A stretch of DNA of 64,000 nucleotides from NCBI GenBank assembly GCA_963932465.1, contig OZ010790.1, forward strand, positions 347,535,087 through 347,599,086. The letters are read 5' to 3'. The translations under genes and the position numbers were made by a program. Below the pieces are notes generated by a model, which made no database searches, had not been told where the DNA came from, and saw nothing but the letters and a program-made list of their open reading frames with translations. Each line of letters opens with the position of its first letter. Position 1 is the stretch's first letter. This document shows positions 1-10,213 of this stretch, one piece after another. This stretch comes from Maratus speciosus. Taxonomy: Eukaryota > Arthropoda > Arachnida > Araneae > Salticidae.

Positions 1-892
1 CGCGGAAAAAAACGAATTTCGTCAAAAAATCTTGAAAAAAAATGCAAATATTTTCAAAGAATGGCGAAAAAAACCCCACGAATTTCGTTAAAAGATTGCA
101 AAAAAAAGGCAACTTCATCAAAAGATCGCGAAAAACGCAAAATTCGTTAAATGGTAGCAGAAAAATGCATATTAGTTAGTGCCGAGGAAAGGGGGTGGGG
201 GTCCCCTCTGCTGTAACCTTTCTGAAAATTTCTTGTTAATATATTTCATTGCAATTAATAGTAAAAATAAAATTTTTCAGTTGCGGGTAATCATATCGAA
301 TGGTAAGTAATATATATTAGTAAATTACAATGTTGATAGTTAGAAAAAACACAATTTTGTATGGAGCGTATATAACTTTGTTACTGGCCAGTGAAAAAAA
401 TCAGTGTACTGGCCAGTGGCCAGTGGGTAAAAAGGTTAATTTTGACCTATATATCACAGGGTTGCAAGTAGGGCACTTAGCACGAATAAATCCGGGAGCA
501 CCACAACCATAACATTTCAAGGCTGGACGATTTTCAATCAGTGGTGTGGGATTCACCTTTCCGTTATCTGACGGGGTTCTCTTATTTGAGCAGAAGGATT
601 CATTTTGAAATGAGTTATTAAAAGAACTCGATGGTACGGTCTCTTTTGGTTTTGACCAGTTTTTATTTTTCTGGTGAATTGAGATATTTTAATGCAACAA
701 AAACTAATATTAGCTTAAGGTATTATAATAAGTATTTCTTTGATGACCTAAGTAGGAATTGACTTTAAAAACAAAATTTTTATATTACTTGTTCTTTAAT
801 TAAAAAAAAATGTGGAACTATAGCTTCCTTACTTCTCATAAGTAGGGGGCCACAATATTTAATGACGCACTCATCACTCCAAAATTAGATCC
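1..892 (-). repeat. 5' part of the next tandem gypsy-derivative unit (partial)
   Basis: This repeats 3931-4830 almost base for base. It holds the end of the minisatellite (1-170), a G-rich stretch near 190-210, the zinc-knuckle gag remnant and leader sequence. The second copy has an extra short segment with one more ACTGGCCAGTG motif near 4309-4340. The left end of this unit lies outside the window. Confidence 0.8.
401..688 (-). pseudogene. gag remnant with CCHC-type zinc knuckle (gypsy), copy 1
   Basis: A minus-strand frame open for 96 codons from 688 to a TGA at 401-403 encodes a Ser/Asn/Lys-rich stretch followed by a nucleocapsid-like zinc knuckle. Cysteines sit at codons 512-514, 503-505 and 473-475 with CX2C and X9 spacing as in CX2CX4HX4C, plus another Cys at 464-466. 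The histidine position (codon 488-490) is occupied by phenylalanine. In the family this knuckle binds the RNA genome during packaging. No start codon or capsid domain is visible, so it is a gag C-terminal remnant. A near-identical copy lies at 4349-4636. Confidence 0.65.
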
Positions 893-1274
893 GCCACTCT
901 AAGATTTAGTACAAAACTTTTAATAGATCATAAAAAGATACAAGGATACGTCATTTAAAACGGATATGTACAATTATAATACATATGTACAGATTTTAGG
1001 AATTTCAGAAGAAATCCGCTGATTCGAAAAAAACATTTCATCATTTCCCGCTTTTCATAAAACTCCGGGGGAAAAAACAACCAAGCAGCTTGTATTTCGC
1101 ACCTTCTACATTGCGTGCGGTAGGACTCTCAACTTATTCCAATCGTGTCTCATGAACGACTCCGAGGGTAAGCTAATCCGCATGGAATCATGGGAAAAAC
1201 TATTTGGCAGCCCGCTAAAATTAGGGACTGGCGTGTGCTGCCATCTAGTGTAGCAATCTTTAAATATTTGTTAC
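893..1274 (-). repeat. 3' LTR of gypsy derivative (approximate inner limit)
   Basis: On the minus strand the LTR begins with TGTAACAAAT at 1274, overlapping the stop of the integrase tail, which is usual for gypsy elements. The other limit is set near 893, just before a minus-strand TGGCGGATC that could be a primer-binding site, and is approximate. A second copy, truncated at its outer end, lies at about 4840-5157 with scattered substitutions. Confidence 0.55.
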
Positions 1275-1703
1275 ATCCTCCCTCCCTGGTTCCTTAGGCG
1301 TCTCGGAAAAGGACGATGAACATTTTTCTTTGGCCTACCACGTTTCCTGAGTGGAATAACTGGTTGGTTATGAACATTGTTACAACGTTTTAGGGCAGAT
1401 GTATGGTAAGTTCCTATGGGAACTTCAGGAGCTTTAAAAATCGCAACTTCATAGGAAGTATGTGGGCGCTGTGTGAGCGCTACATAGGGTCCGTCACGTC
1501 GAGGACTAAATTTGGCGGTTCTTTTCTGACCAGCCTAGCTAACGGGATGGAGTTCTACTCATACATGGTCACCAGGAGAATACTGAGGTCGTTCCATCCG
1601 TCTTCTGTCCACATACTGTTTTCTTTTGCGTTGTTCGACTAAATCTTTCACTTGCTTAGTGAATTTAGCAAATTTGTTTGGTTTCGGGTTTATCTCAATG
1701 GAG
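1271..1703 (-). pseudogene. Integrase C-terminal tail with GPY/F motif (gypsy), broken
   Basis: Minus-strand translation gives a Lys/Arg-rich stretch, a region with the SPGD motif, then a GPY motif (codons 1484-1492) embedded in the SPRRDGPY context, and a basic tail with RKRGRPKK ending at TAA 1271-1273. This matches the GPY/F module and basic tail found at the end of many Ty3/gypsy integrases, thought to help bind DNA or multimerise. Two in-frame stops interrupt it: TGA at 1559-1561 and TAG at 1535-1537. The catalytic core and H2C2 zinc finger are absent; sequence upstream (about 1704-1840) is not clearly coding. The N-terminal limit is approximate. Confidence 0.7.
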
Positions 1704-1841
1704 ACCGTACCGATTTCACAGGAGCGCGGGGTGGCTTCTCCCCCTGGCTGAAAGATGGTTTCATTACCTTTTCAGCAAGTAATTTAATTCTGACTTCTGG
1801 CCAGAACATTCAAGAGGCTTTGGAACAGGATAAGCAAAACC

Positions 1842-2324
1842 TTACTTTATATGTGGCATATCACCGAAATACCAATGTTTATCCTTAACGTCTGGTACAA
1901 ACCCTGATTTATCAAGAAAGTCTCTTCCTAAAAGGGTTCTGTTTCCTTTAGCTTTAGGTAGCGCAATAAATTCTGTACGAAATTTTCTTCCTTCAATTTC
2001 TACAGTTACAGTCGTGGTCAAACTGTCTTCTTTTGACCGCTGGCCATTCGCTAAAGACATGTTCAGAGAGGTCTTCTGAGACTTTGCACCTTTTTCTTTT
2101 AAAACAGAATACAATGATTCACTAGCCAGGGTGTGACTGGATCCGGTATCTACGCAGGCTTTGCCATAGACGTCATTAATTTTCAGTTTTACTGTGGTTA
2201 AAGGTGTGGTTGTGGTTGAGCATGTGCATATCTGGATTTGCTCAAACTGAGAAGATTCAGTTTTTATCACAGTATAGCACAAAATTAGCACTCGCCACTC
2301 GCCAGGCGTCGAGTAACACTTCAA
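1842..2324 (-). pseudogene. Retropepsin-like aspartic protease fragment (gypsy pol)
   Basis: A 160-codon minus-strand ORF carries the retropepsin active-site triad Asp-Thr-Gly at residues 59-61 in the context ACVDTGSSHT and the C-terminal LLGRDFL motif at 131-137, whose Gly-Arg-Asp marks the end of the protease fold. The protease normally cleaves the gag-pol polyprotein. About the first 35 residues look unlike protease and are probably read-through from non-coding DNA, so the ATG at 2324 is not a trusted start. No reverse transcriptase follows; the frame stops at 1842 and integrase tail sequence comes next, so about 2.5 kb of pol is deleted relative to a typical gypsy element. Confidence 0.75.
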
Positions 2325-2551
2325 ACGTGGCGATTAACTTTATTGCCCTCACTCGCCAAACTCAATGGCACCACTCGCCAAACGCGATGGTTGAAAGATC
2401 GATGCCAGGGAGGAAAGCGGTGAAATGCGTTCGGAATTTATAGCGCCCAAATCGACGATTCTCCCGAACGTAACAAAAGAAAGTAGCTGGGGTGATTCTG
2501 TCTAAAATTTTCCGAAAATTTAAGGCATTCGGTTCTGAAAAAAAAAAAAAA

Positions 2552-4100
2552 ACGGTCACCAGTCCGAAAATTCGGACATAAAAATATCGCTAATTTCGAT
2601 ATGGTCGACGAAAAAAATCAATTTCGTCAATCGTTCGTAGAAAAAAAAATCACAAATTCCGTCAAAGAATCACGAAAAAACGTGAATTTCGCCCAAGGAT
2701 CACGCAAAAAATGCGAATTACATCAAAGCATCGCGGAAAAAAACGGAAATTTCGTGACAAGATCGCGGAGAAAACTCAACTTTCGTGACAAGATCGAGGA
2801 AAAACGCAAATTTCGTCAAAAAATCGCGGAAAAAACAAATTTCTTGAAAAGATCGCGAAAAAACGCAAATTTCGTGAAAAGATCGCGGAAAACGTAAAAT
2901 TCGTGAAAAGATCGCGAAAAAACGCAAAATTCGTGAAAAGATCGCGAAAAAAACGCAAAATTTGTGAAAAGATCGAGGAGAAAACGCAACTTGCGTGACA
3001 AAATCGCGGAAAAAAACGCAAATTTCGTCAAAAGATCGTGGAAAAACACAAATTTCGAGAAAAGATCGCGGAAAAAAACGCAAATTTTGACAAAGAGTCG
3101 CGAAAAAGAATCACAAAATTCTTCAAAGCATCGCAGAAAAAAAAACGGTCATCAGTCCGAAAATTCGGACATAAAAATATCGCTAATTTCGATATGGTCG
3201 ACGAAAAAAATCAATTTCGTCAATCGTTCGTAGAAAAAAAATCACAAATTCCGTCAAAGAATCACGAAAAAACGTGAATTTTGCCCAAGGACCACGCAAA
3301 AAATGCGAATTACATCAAAGCATCGCGGAAAAAACGCAAATTTCCTGACAAGATCGCGGAGAAAACTCAACTTTCGTGACAAGATCGTGGAAAAACGCAA
3401 ATTTCGTCAAAAAATCGCGGAAAAAATAAATTTCGTGAAAAGATCGCGGAAAAACGCAAATTTCGTGAAAAGATCGCGAAAAACACAAAATTCGTGAAAA
3501 GATCGCGGAAAAAACGCAACCTTCATGTAAAGATCGCGGAGTAAACACAAATTTCGTGAAAAGATCGCGGAGTAAACGCAAATTTCGTGAAAAGATCGCG
3601 AAGAAAATGCAACTTTCGTGACAAAATAGCGGAAAAAACGCAAATTTCGTCAAAAGATCGCGGAAAACACAAATTTAGAGAAAAGATCGCGGAAAAAACG
3701 CAAATTTCGTCAAAAGATCACGGAAAAAACACAAATTTCGAGATAAGATCGCGAAAAAACGCAAATTTCGTGAAAAGATCGCCGAAAACCGCAAATTTCG
3801 TGAAAAGATCGCGGAAAAACGTAAATTTCGTGAAAAGTTCACGGAGAAAACGCAACTTTCGTCAAAAGATCGTGAAAAAACGCAAATTTCACGAAAAGAT
3901 TGCGGAAAAACGCAAATTTCGTGAAAAGATCGCGGAAAAAAACGAATTTCGTCAAAAAATCTTGAAAAAAAATGCAAATATTTTCAAAGAATGGCGAAAA
4001 AAACCCCACGAATTTCGTTAAAAGATTGCAAAAAAACGCAACTTCATCAAAAGATCGCGAAAAAACGCAAAATTCGTTAAATGGTAGCAGAAAAATGCAT
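2552..4100. repeat. About 30-bp minisatellite array inside the gypsy derivative
   Basis: Imperfect tandem units of roughly 29-31 bp follow the pattern CGCAAATTTCGTGAAAAGAT plus CGCGGAAAAA. A higher-order segment starting ACGGTCAYCAGTCCGAAAAT at 2552 recurs at 3145 (offset 593 bp), showing block duplication. Long six-frame ORFs here encode only Lys/Arg/Phe/Asn-rich repeats and are not genes. The array sits between gag and protease remnants of the retroelement. A diverged array of the same unit lies in the opposite orientation at about 54770-55690. Confidence 0.9.
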
Positions 4101-4348
4101 ATTAGTTAGTGCCGAGGAAAGGGGGGGGTGCCCTCTGCTGTAACCTTTCTGAAAATTTCCTGTGAATTTATTTCATTGCAATTAATAGTAAAAATAAAAT
4201 TTTTCAGTTGCGGGTAATCATATCGAATGGTAAGTAATATATATTAGTAAATTACAATGTTGATAGTTAGAAAAAACACAATTTTGTATGGAGCGTATAT
4301 AACTTTGTTACTGGCCAGTGGTTAAAAAAAACTGGCCAGTGAAAAAAA

Positions 4349-4636
4349 TCAGTGTACTGGCCAGTGGCCAGTGGGTAAAAAGGTTAATTTTGACCTATAT
4401 ATCACAGGGTTGCAAGTAGGGCACTTAGCACGAATAAATCCGGGAGCACCACAACCATAACATTTCAAGGCTGGACGATTTTCAATCAGTGGTGTGGGAT
4501 TCACCTTTCCGTTGTCTGACGGGGTTCTCTTATTTGAGTAGAAGGATTCATTTTGAAATGAGTTATTAAAAGAACTCGATGGTACGGTCTCTTTTGGTTT
4601 TGACCAGTTTTTATTTTTCTGGTGAATTGAGATATT
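4349..4636 (-). pseudogene. gag remnant with zinc knuckle (gypsy), copy 2
   Basis: Second copy of the minus-strand zinc-knuckle frame at 401-688, with the same stop and the same upstream limit. It is the gag remnant belonging to the element whose protease and integrase tail are at 1842-2324 and 1271-1703. The minisatellite separates it from the protease. Confidence 0.65.
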
Positions 4637-4839
4637 TTAATGCAACAAAAACTAATATTAGCTTAAGGGATTATAATAAATATTTCTTTGATGACCTAAG
4701 TAGGAATTGACTTTAAAAACAAAATTTTTATATTACTTGTTCTTTAATAAAAAAAAATGTGGAACTATAGCTTCCTTACTTCTCATAAGTAGGGGGCCAC
4801 AATATTTAATGACGGACTCATCACTCCAAAATTAGATCC

Positions 4840-5157
4840 GCCACTCTAAGATTTAGTACAAAACTTTTAATAGATCATAAAAAGATACAAGGATACGTCA
4901 TTTAAAACGGATATGTACAATTGTAATAGATATGTACAGACTTAAGGAATTTCAGAAGAAATCCGCTGATTCGAAAAAAAAACATTTCATCATTTCCCGC
5001 TTCTCATAAAACTGCGGGGGGAAAAAACAAGCAAGCAGCTTGTATTTCTCACCTTCTACATTGAGTGCCGTAGAACTCTCAACTTATTCCAATCGTGTCT
5101 CATGAACGACTCCAAGGGGAAGCTAATCCGCATGGAATCATGGGAAAAACTATTTGG
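4840..5157 (-). repeat. Truncated 5' LTR copy of gypsy derivative
   Basis: Matches about 890-1208 with roughly a dozen differences visible. Similarity ends abruptly at 5157 after AACTATTTGGC, so the first ~66 bp of the LTR present at 1209-1274 are missing here. The break may be a deletion or a later rearrangement. Confidence 0.6.
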
Positions 5158-6111
5158 CTTAACTTGGTTCATGTAATTGAAGATGGAATTTTGTAATCGA
5201 TTTTTAACTCACTTCCTGATATGATGGTATAAAAAATGCACATCGATCCAGGAAATGACCAGTAGCGTATGACATGCGCTTTCTTTTACTTCAGATACGT
5301 TAAAAAATATTCATTGGAAAAAAAAAATGTTTAACATATAGTAAAAAAAAAAAAAAAACATAAATAAATGAAGTCTAGTGAGTCGTTGACTTCTATAAGC
5401 TGCAAAGTTACAGAGTTGGTTTTCAAGCCGATTGGAGATCTTTTATAGGAATTGGTAGAGTCTTTAATAAATCCGGAAATTCAAAGTATAATTCCCTGTT
5501 ATCGGTGATGGAGCCTTTAGCTCAGCACAATGTTTCGGCGCATTTCGTGCAATTCGGATTCGGAGACTTTCTCTCCTCTAGTCCTTGAGAGCACCTCTGA
5601 ACTGGACTACTTTTCCCAAAACTTACTCGACTTCTCATTAATTTTTCGCCTCCGAGAAAAAATTAATTAGCGTGAGATTTTGGAGTCATCTATGGGCGAC
5701 CTAAAAAGTGACGTCAGCCTCAAAATCCCTTTCTATTAGCTGACAAACAGGTACGGTCCCTCTTAAGCTACTCGTGGAAACTAATATTGACATCTGCTCT
5801 TGTCAGGCTAGAGCAATTTCTCGGATCTTTTTCACCTGCTATACCGGGTGGCCTCTTTTTCAACTAAAATATAGATCACCACTTTCCAGATCAAAAGCGT
5901 AAGAAAATATCAAATAACATGCGCCTCTACTTGGGTGAGCAGTCAGTTCGGATCCTTTCATTAATTAAGGTTTTCACACACACGCAATAAAATCGGTAAA
6001 GATCACTTCTTTACAATAGAAGTATAACAATTATGCACACATGTGTGTTTCCAGTGACAATACATCATTTTAATACATTTAGAACTTAATTACAAATTTA
6101 TCAATTCATTT
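5158..6111. other. No gene seen
   Basis: AT-rich sequence with A-runs near 5320-5360 and no ORF or repeat I can name. Confidence 0.6.
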
Positions 6112-6380
6112 TAAGGGGGCTGGCGGCTGGTCACTCAGCTGTGGAATTCTCCTCCGCAATGTTAAGTCTATGGACTTTTGATGCATTCGTATATTTAAAA
6201 TATCTTCTCAGGAAATTCATATTTTTAACAACTTTTTTCTGTGTACTCTTCTTAAAGGATGGCTCATTTTTTCTTAGTTTTCAAAATGTTTCTAAAATCT
6301 ATAAGGAATTTAATCTTTTATGTGTTAAAAGTGGCCGAACTGTGAGTAAGATTTTAACTATTGATATAAAATTAAATCTA

Positions 6381-7008
6381 CAGGGTGATTCAGCTCGTCG
6401 GTGACAAACTTTAAGGATCGATAGAGCACACCTAGACGAACATTTTTGAATAGGGAATGTAGGGTCCCTGACGCGATGGTAAGGCGCTAGGCGCTTTCGA
6501 AAATTTGGGTGCCGAAATTCGAAACGTCATAAAAACTAGGGAAATGGTTAGATTTTCTTGCTTGTTGCGTCGAAATGATTCTGTTTGTTTAGACTTTCTT
6601 CAGTACCAATTTGATAAGCGTATCTCTTAAAACATGGATAGGGGGCGCTGCAGACTTTGGAGAGCTAGACAACAACTTTAAGCCCGTTATTTTGATAATT
6701 TAACACATGCTCGCCAAAGTTTATACTCTAACTTAAAGTTTGAACCCAAAAGTAGAGCCCTGCAAAAAGCGTAAGAGCCGGAATAAAATGTCAAAGTACA
6801 GGGTGGTCGAAACTCGAAGGCTCCTAAGAGATAAACAAACAGATTTCTTGACTTATGGCATGCATTTTCATGATTCTGTTTGCTGGGGCTCTCTGAAACT
6901 CAGTTGAACGGTACAAAAAGAAACATCGATAGGGGGCGCTTTGGGCAAAAAACATAATTCGTTGACATTTCGGACGCTAACTGGAAACGGGGCGCTACGA
7001 TCAGTTAG
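6381..7008 (+). repeat. Left terminal inverted repeat of the mariner
   Basis: Two diverged halves can be seen. The outer half starts CAGGGTGATTCA at 6381; the inner half starts CAGGGTGGTCGAAACTCG at 6799, preceded by TA. Both halves then contain GATTCTGTTTG and ATAGGGGGCGCT in the same order, so the repeat arose by duplication of a terminus. Mirrored exactly on the right. Confidence 0.85.
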
Positions 7009-7107
7009 TAATAATGAAAACACATTTTCTACCTCTGCTCAACACTTCTGAATAAATTTAGACCAAAAACATCAATGATACTGGAAATTTATTTACAAAA
7101 AATAACA

Positions 7108-8184
7108 CTACAGAAGATGCTCGAAATTTCGACCTTGGGCCATGATGCAGGCTTCGCACCTCCGTCGCATTGAGGAGTGTGTGTTTCCAACAATGCCAGG
7201 AGTATCTCTGATCTGCCCTGCAGCTGCCACAATGCGCGCCACAAGTTCTTCAGCACTGCTGACAGGTGTATGGTATACCTCGGCCTTCAGGTAACCCCAA
7301 AGGAAGAAATCCAAGCAGGTGAGGTCTGGTGATCGGGCAGGCCAGTGAACTGGACCCCCACGCCCGATCCACCGCTGGCCATACCTTGCGTTTAGATGGA
7401 GACGCACGTCGTTCGTGTAATGGGCCGGAGCTCCATCGTGCTGGAACCACATCTGGCGACGCGAACCTTCGGGTACGTGCGCCTCATCCAGAAGCTGCGG
7501 CAGCACTTGATCCAGGAAAATCAGGTAATTTCCACCTGTCAGCCGTTCAGGTAACAAATAAGGGCCAATGAGGCAATCCCCCAGAATGCCGGCCCACACA
7601 TTTACTGAGAAACGCTCCTGGGCTGCTCGGCTTCTGGTTTCATGTGGATTTTCATCACACCACACATGACTGTTGTGGGCGTTCCACATTCCCTCCCGGC
7701 TGAAGGTGGACTCGTCCGTAAACAAAATGCTGTTTACAAAACGGGGATCCCTGGATCTCATCGCCAAGTACCATCTTGAGAATTCCACTCGAGGGCCAAA
7801 ATCCTGCTCTCTGAGCAACTGCACCCGCTGGATGTGGTAGGGGTGCAGATTCCGGGAACGTAAGATGCGCCACGCAGTTGCTTGCGAAATGCCAACATGT
7901 CTGGCGATATCTCTCGTGCTAAGACCTGGGTTGTCCTCAACCAGGTTAAGCACAGCCTCTTCGTTGTCGGGGGTGCTCACTGATCGCTCCCGTTCAGGCC
8001 TGCCTCCGTCGAAAGATCCCGTTGTGGACAACCTCTGGTGTACTCGAGCGAAGAAGGCATGGCAGGGGATTTGCCTGTTGGGGTAACGCTCGGCGTACAA
8101 CCGCTGAGCGGCTCGTCCATTACAACCAGCAGCGCCATACGCCAAATGCATGTCAGCCAATTCAGAGTTTGTGTACCGTTCCAT
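7108..8184 (-). CDS. Mariner-type DD41D transposase (intact)
   Basis: Encodes 358 residues from ATG at 8184, chosen because the sequence from MERYTNSELADMHLAYG matches the usual N-terminus of this family; an upstream in-frame ATG at 8262 would add 26 residues of unlikely sequence. Numbering from 8184, the N-terminus (about 1-55) is a DUF4817-like helix-turn-helix, followed by a second winged-helix-like segment (about 70-125, with ISQATAWRIL). The catalytic acidic residues are in LFTDEST, FQHDGAPAH and SPDLTCLDFF; 41 residues separate the second and third Asp, which defines DD41D. The enzyme would bind the terminal repeats and move the element by cut and paste at TA sites. The C-terminal RRRCEACIMAQGRNFEHLL is also typical. 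No stop or frameshift is present, so it could be functional. Confidence 0.9.
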   Translation of the reverse strand: MERYTNSELADMHLAYGAAGCNGRAAQRLYAERYPNRQIPCHAFFARVHQRLSTTGSFDGGRPERERSVSTPDNEEAVLNLVEDNPGLSTRDIARHVGISQATAWRILRSRNLHPYHIQRVQLLREQDFGPRVEFSRWYLAMRSRDPRFVNSILFTDESTFSREGMWNAHNSHVWCDENPHETRSRAAQERFSVNVWAGILGDCLIGPYLLPERLTGGNYLIFLDQVLPQLLDEAHVPEGSRRQMWFQHDGAPAHYTNDVRLHLNARYGQRWIGRGGPVHWPARSPDLTCLDFFLWGYLKAEVYHTPVSSAEELVARIVAAAGQIRDTPGIVGNTHSSMRRRCEACIMAQGRNFEHLL

Positions 8185-8475
8185 CCTACTACCGATCTGA
8201 AGACAAGTAACCCGAAGCTTAAGTAGGTACCACACGTTCAAAAGACGTGTCTGCGCATACAACTACGTCATCTCGCGTTGTCGTCTACGCATTACGTATC
8301 TTTTGCATATCGATATGGTACGATATCTTTTGCATAAATCAGCAAAAAGCACCTTATGTAAATTTTATTGCGCGCATTGTGCATGATTGAAACCAGCTAT
8401 GTTTGTTAAAAAAAACAAACAAACTGCAGTTTTAATAGCTTCTTATGATAAGTAAATTACTCTCTTGTTTTGTTT

Positions 8476-9103
8476 CTAACTGATCGTAGCGCCCCGTTTC
8501 CAGTTAGCGTCCGAAATGTCAACGAATTATGTTTTTTGCCCAAAGCGCCCCCTATCGATGTTTCTTTTTGTACCGTTCAACTGAGTTTCAGAGAGCCCCA
8601 GCAAACAGAATCATGAAAATGCATGCCATAAGTCAAGAAATCTGTTTGTTTATCTCCTAGGAGCCTTCGAGTTTCGACCACCCTGTACTTTGACATTTTA
8701 TTCCGGCTCTTACGCTTTTTGCAGGGCTCTACTTTTGGGTTCAAACTTTAAGTTAGAGTATAAACTTTGGCGAGCATGTGTTAAATTATCAAAATAACGG
8801 GCTTAAAGTTGTTGTCTAGCTCTCCAAAGTCTGCAGCGCCCCCTATCCATGTTTTAAGAGATACGCTTATCAAATTGGTACTGAAGAAAGTCTAAACAAA
8901 CAGAATCATTTCGACGCAACAAGCAAGAAAATCTAACCATTTCCCTAGTTTTTATGACGTTTCGAATTTCGGCACCCAAATTTTCGAAAGCGCCTAGCGC
9001 CTTACCATCGCGTCAGGGACCCTACATTCCCTATTCAAAAATGTTCGTCTAGGTGTGCTCTATCGATCCTTAAAGTTTGTCACCGACGAGCTGAATCACC
9101 CTG
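8476..9103 (-). repeat. Right terminal inverted repeat of the mariner
   Basis: Reverse complement of 6381-7008. Its internal terminus ends at 8685 and is followed by TA, so the internal pair of ends delimits 6799-8685 (1887 bp) with TA on both sides. Confidence 0.85.
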
Positions 9104-9303
9104 TATACTTTAGAAATATTTTGAGAACTAAGAAAAAAAAAAAAAAAGAGACTCTTTTAGGAAGTGTACACAAAAAATGGAAGTAAAAAATATTAATTTC
9201 TGGAGGAGATATTTTAAATGTACGAATCCATCAAATGTCCACAGACTTTACATTAGTGATGGAAAATAAGAAGCTGAGTGACCTGTCCCTTTAAGGCATT
9301 TTT

Positions 9304-10211
9304 TAATTTTCTAGTTCGGTGCCATTATTTCGACAGTTCTTGCCTTTTATGTCATGGATGCTTACTGTGAACTTAAATAGACAAAAATTCTTGAATAGCT
9401 AATTTTTATGCTTCATTTAATCTTTAAAACAGTCTAAGAAATATTATCTACATTGCTGTGCTACGAATAATAATAATTTGAAGATACAAATTACATAATC
9501 CATCCCCTCTCTTATGTATATTAATAAGTTTTATCTGGTTTGTATATCTTTTACATAAACGTAATTTTTCTTTTGTAGGAATTTTAAAGGATTACCTCTA
9601 TAAATTATAATTTTTAAAGTTATAGAGGTTAGAAAAAGGAGAAAATAAAGATTGATTTAGTTGTTGAAAAGCTGCTATTATATATCAGACTATAATCAGA
9701 CGAGGGCGGGGTACGCTGAACCCCCTCCAACTTTCAACTTTTTGAGCCCGCTCTAGACTTCATAATCTTTCAATATTAATTTAATCTATGTTACATTTAA
9801 ACTTTGTACTCAATTTGTATTATAATTGTTGGTATATTGTATTATAATTATTAATCAATTTATAATTTGTCAATTTTCCTGTGATTTAATAATCATATAA
9901 ATTGCAAAATGTTTTATTATATGTAGTATGTATATATATATCTATATATACATATATACATATATGGATAGATAAACGAAGTGATTGCAATAGGTTGATT
10001 TCTAAAGAAATCCACTTAAAAGAAGAAGAGGGCTAGATAAATCACTCACTAAGACATATAGAAAGAGTCGGCGCGTTGCTTGTGTCGATGCACGCAGGCG
10101 CATTTGACAAATAGGTGTTGCCAAACATTTTTAAAACATAAGAATATTTTAATAAAAAAATTTAAATGAGATTTTTTTAAACTGACAAAATTTTAAATTG
10201 TAAGGCCTTAA
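9304..10211. other. No gene seen; short AT microsatellite
   Basis: AT-rich DNA. A TATATA/CATATA simple repeat lies at about 9926-9966. Nothing else recognisable. Confidence 0.6.
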
Positions 10212-10213
10212 TA

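Larger units (their letters stand above)
893..5157 (-). mobile_element. Ty3/gypsy-like LTR retrotransposon deletion derivative with internal minisatellite
   Basis: Read on the minus strand, the parts fall in retrotransposon order: truncated 5' LTR (about 4840-5157), gag zinc-knuckle remnant (4349-4636), minisatellite (about 2552-4100), retropepsin (1842-2324), integrase C-terminal tail (1271-1703) and 3' LTR (about 893-1274). Reverse transcriptase, RNase H and the integrase core are missing, so it cannot be autonomous. The segment 1-1208 repeats at 3931-5157 with an offset of about 3930-3950 bp, so copies share LTRs in a tandem array running off the left edge of the window. The 5' LTR copy stops at 5157, where the sequence becomes unrelated, losing about 66 bp of the outer end. 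Family assignment rests on the DTG protease, the GPY/F motif and the zinc knuckle. LTR inner limits are approximate. Confidence 0.75.
6381..9103 (-). mobile_element. Mariner-type (DD41D) transposon with ~628-bp terminal inverted repeats
   Basis: Both ends begin CAGGGTGATTCAGCTCG and are flanked by TA (6379-6380 and 9104-9105), the target duplication of Tc1/mariner elements. The inverted repeats span about 6381-7008 and 8476-9103 and differ at only one position that I noticed (near 6833 versus 8660). The single gene, on the minus strand, is an unbroken transposase. Near-identical repeats and an open gene suggest recent insertion. The repeats contain a second, internal pair of termini (separate entry). 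Confidence 0.9.
6112..9297. mobile_element. Older inverted-repeat element hosting the mariner insertion
   Basis: The left arm (about 6112-6304) and the right arm (about 9106-9297) are inverted copies, roughly 75 percent similar by eye, both running from a TTAAGGG-like outer end through GGTCACTCAGC and a segment around GTCTRTGGACWTTTGATG. The mariner lies between them, 76 bp from the left arm and next to the right arm, so it seems to have landed in the loop of this older hairpin element. No duplication was found for the outer element and its class is unknown. Confidence 0.55.

Noticed and set aside
2601..4021. Overlapping ORFs of 60-144 codons rich in Lys/Arg/Asn/Phe
   Set aside because: They follow the ~30-bp minisatellite in several frames on both strands and have no domain; they are repeat artefacts.
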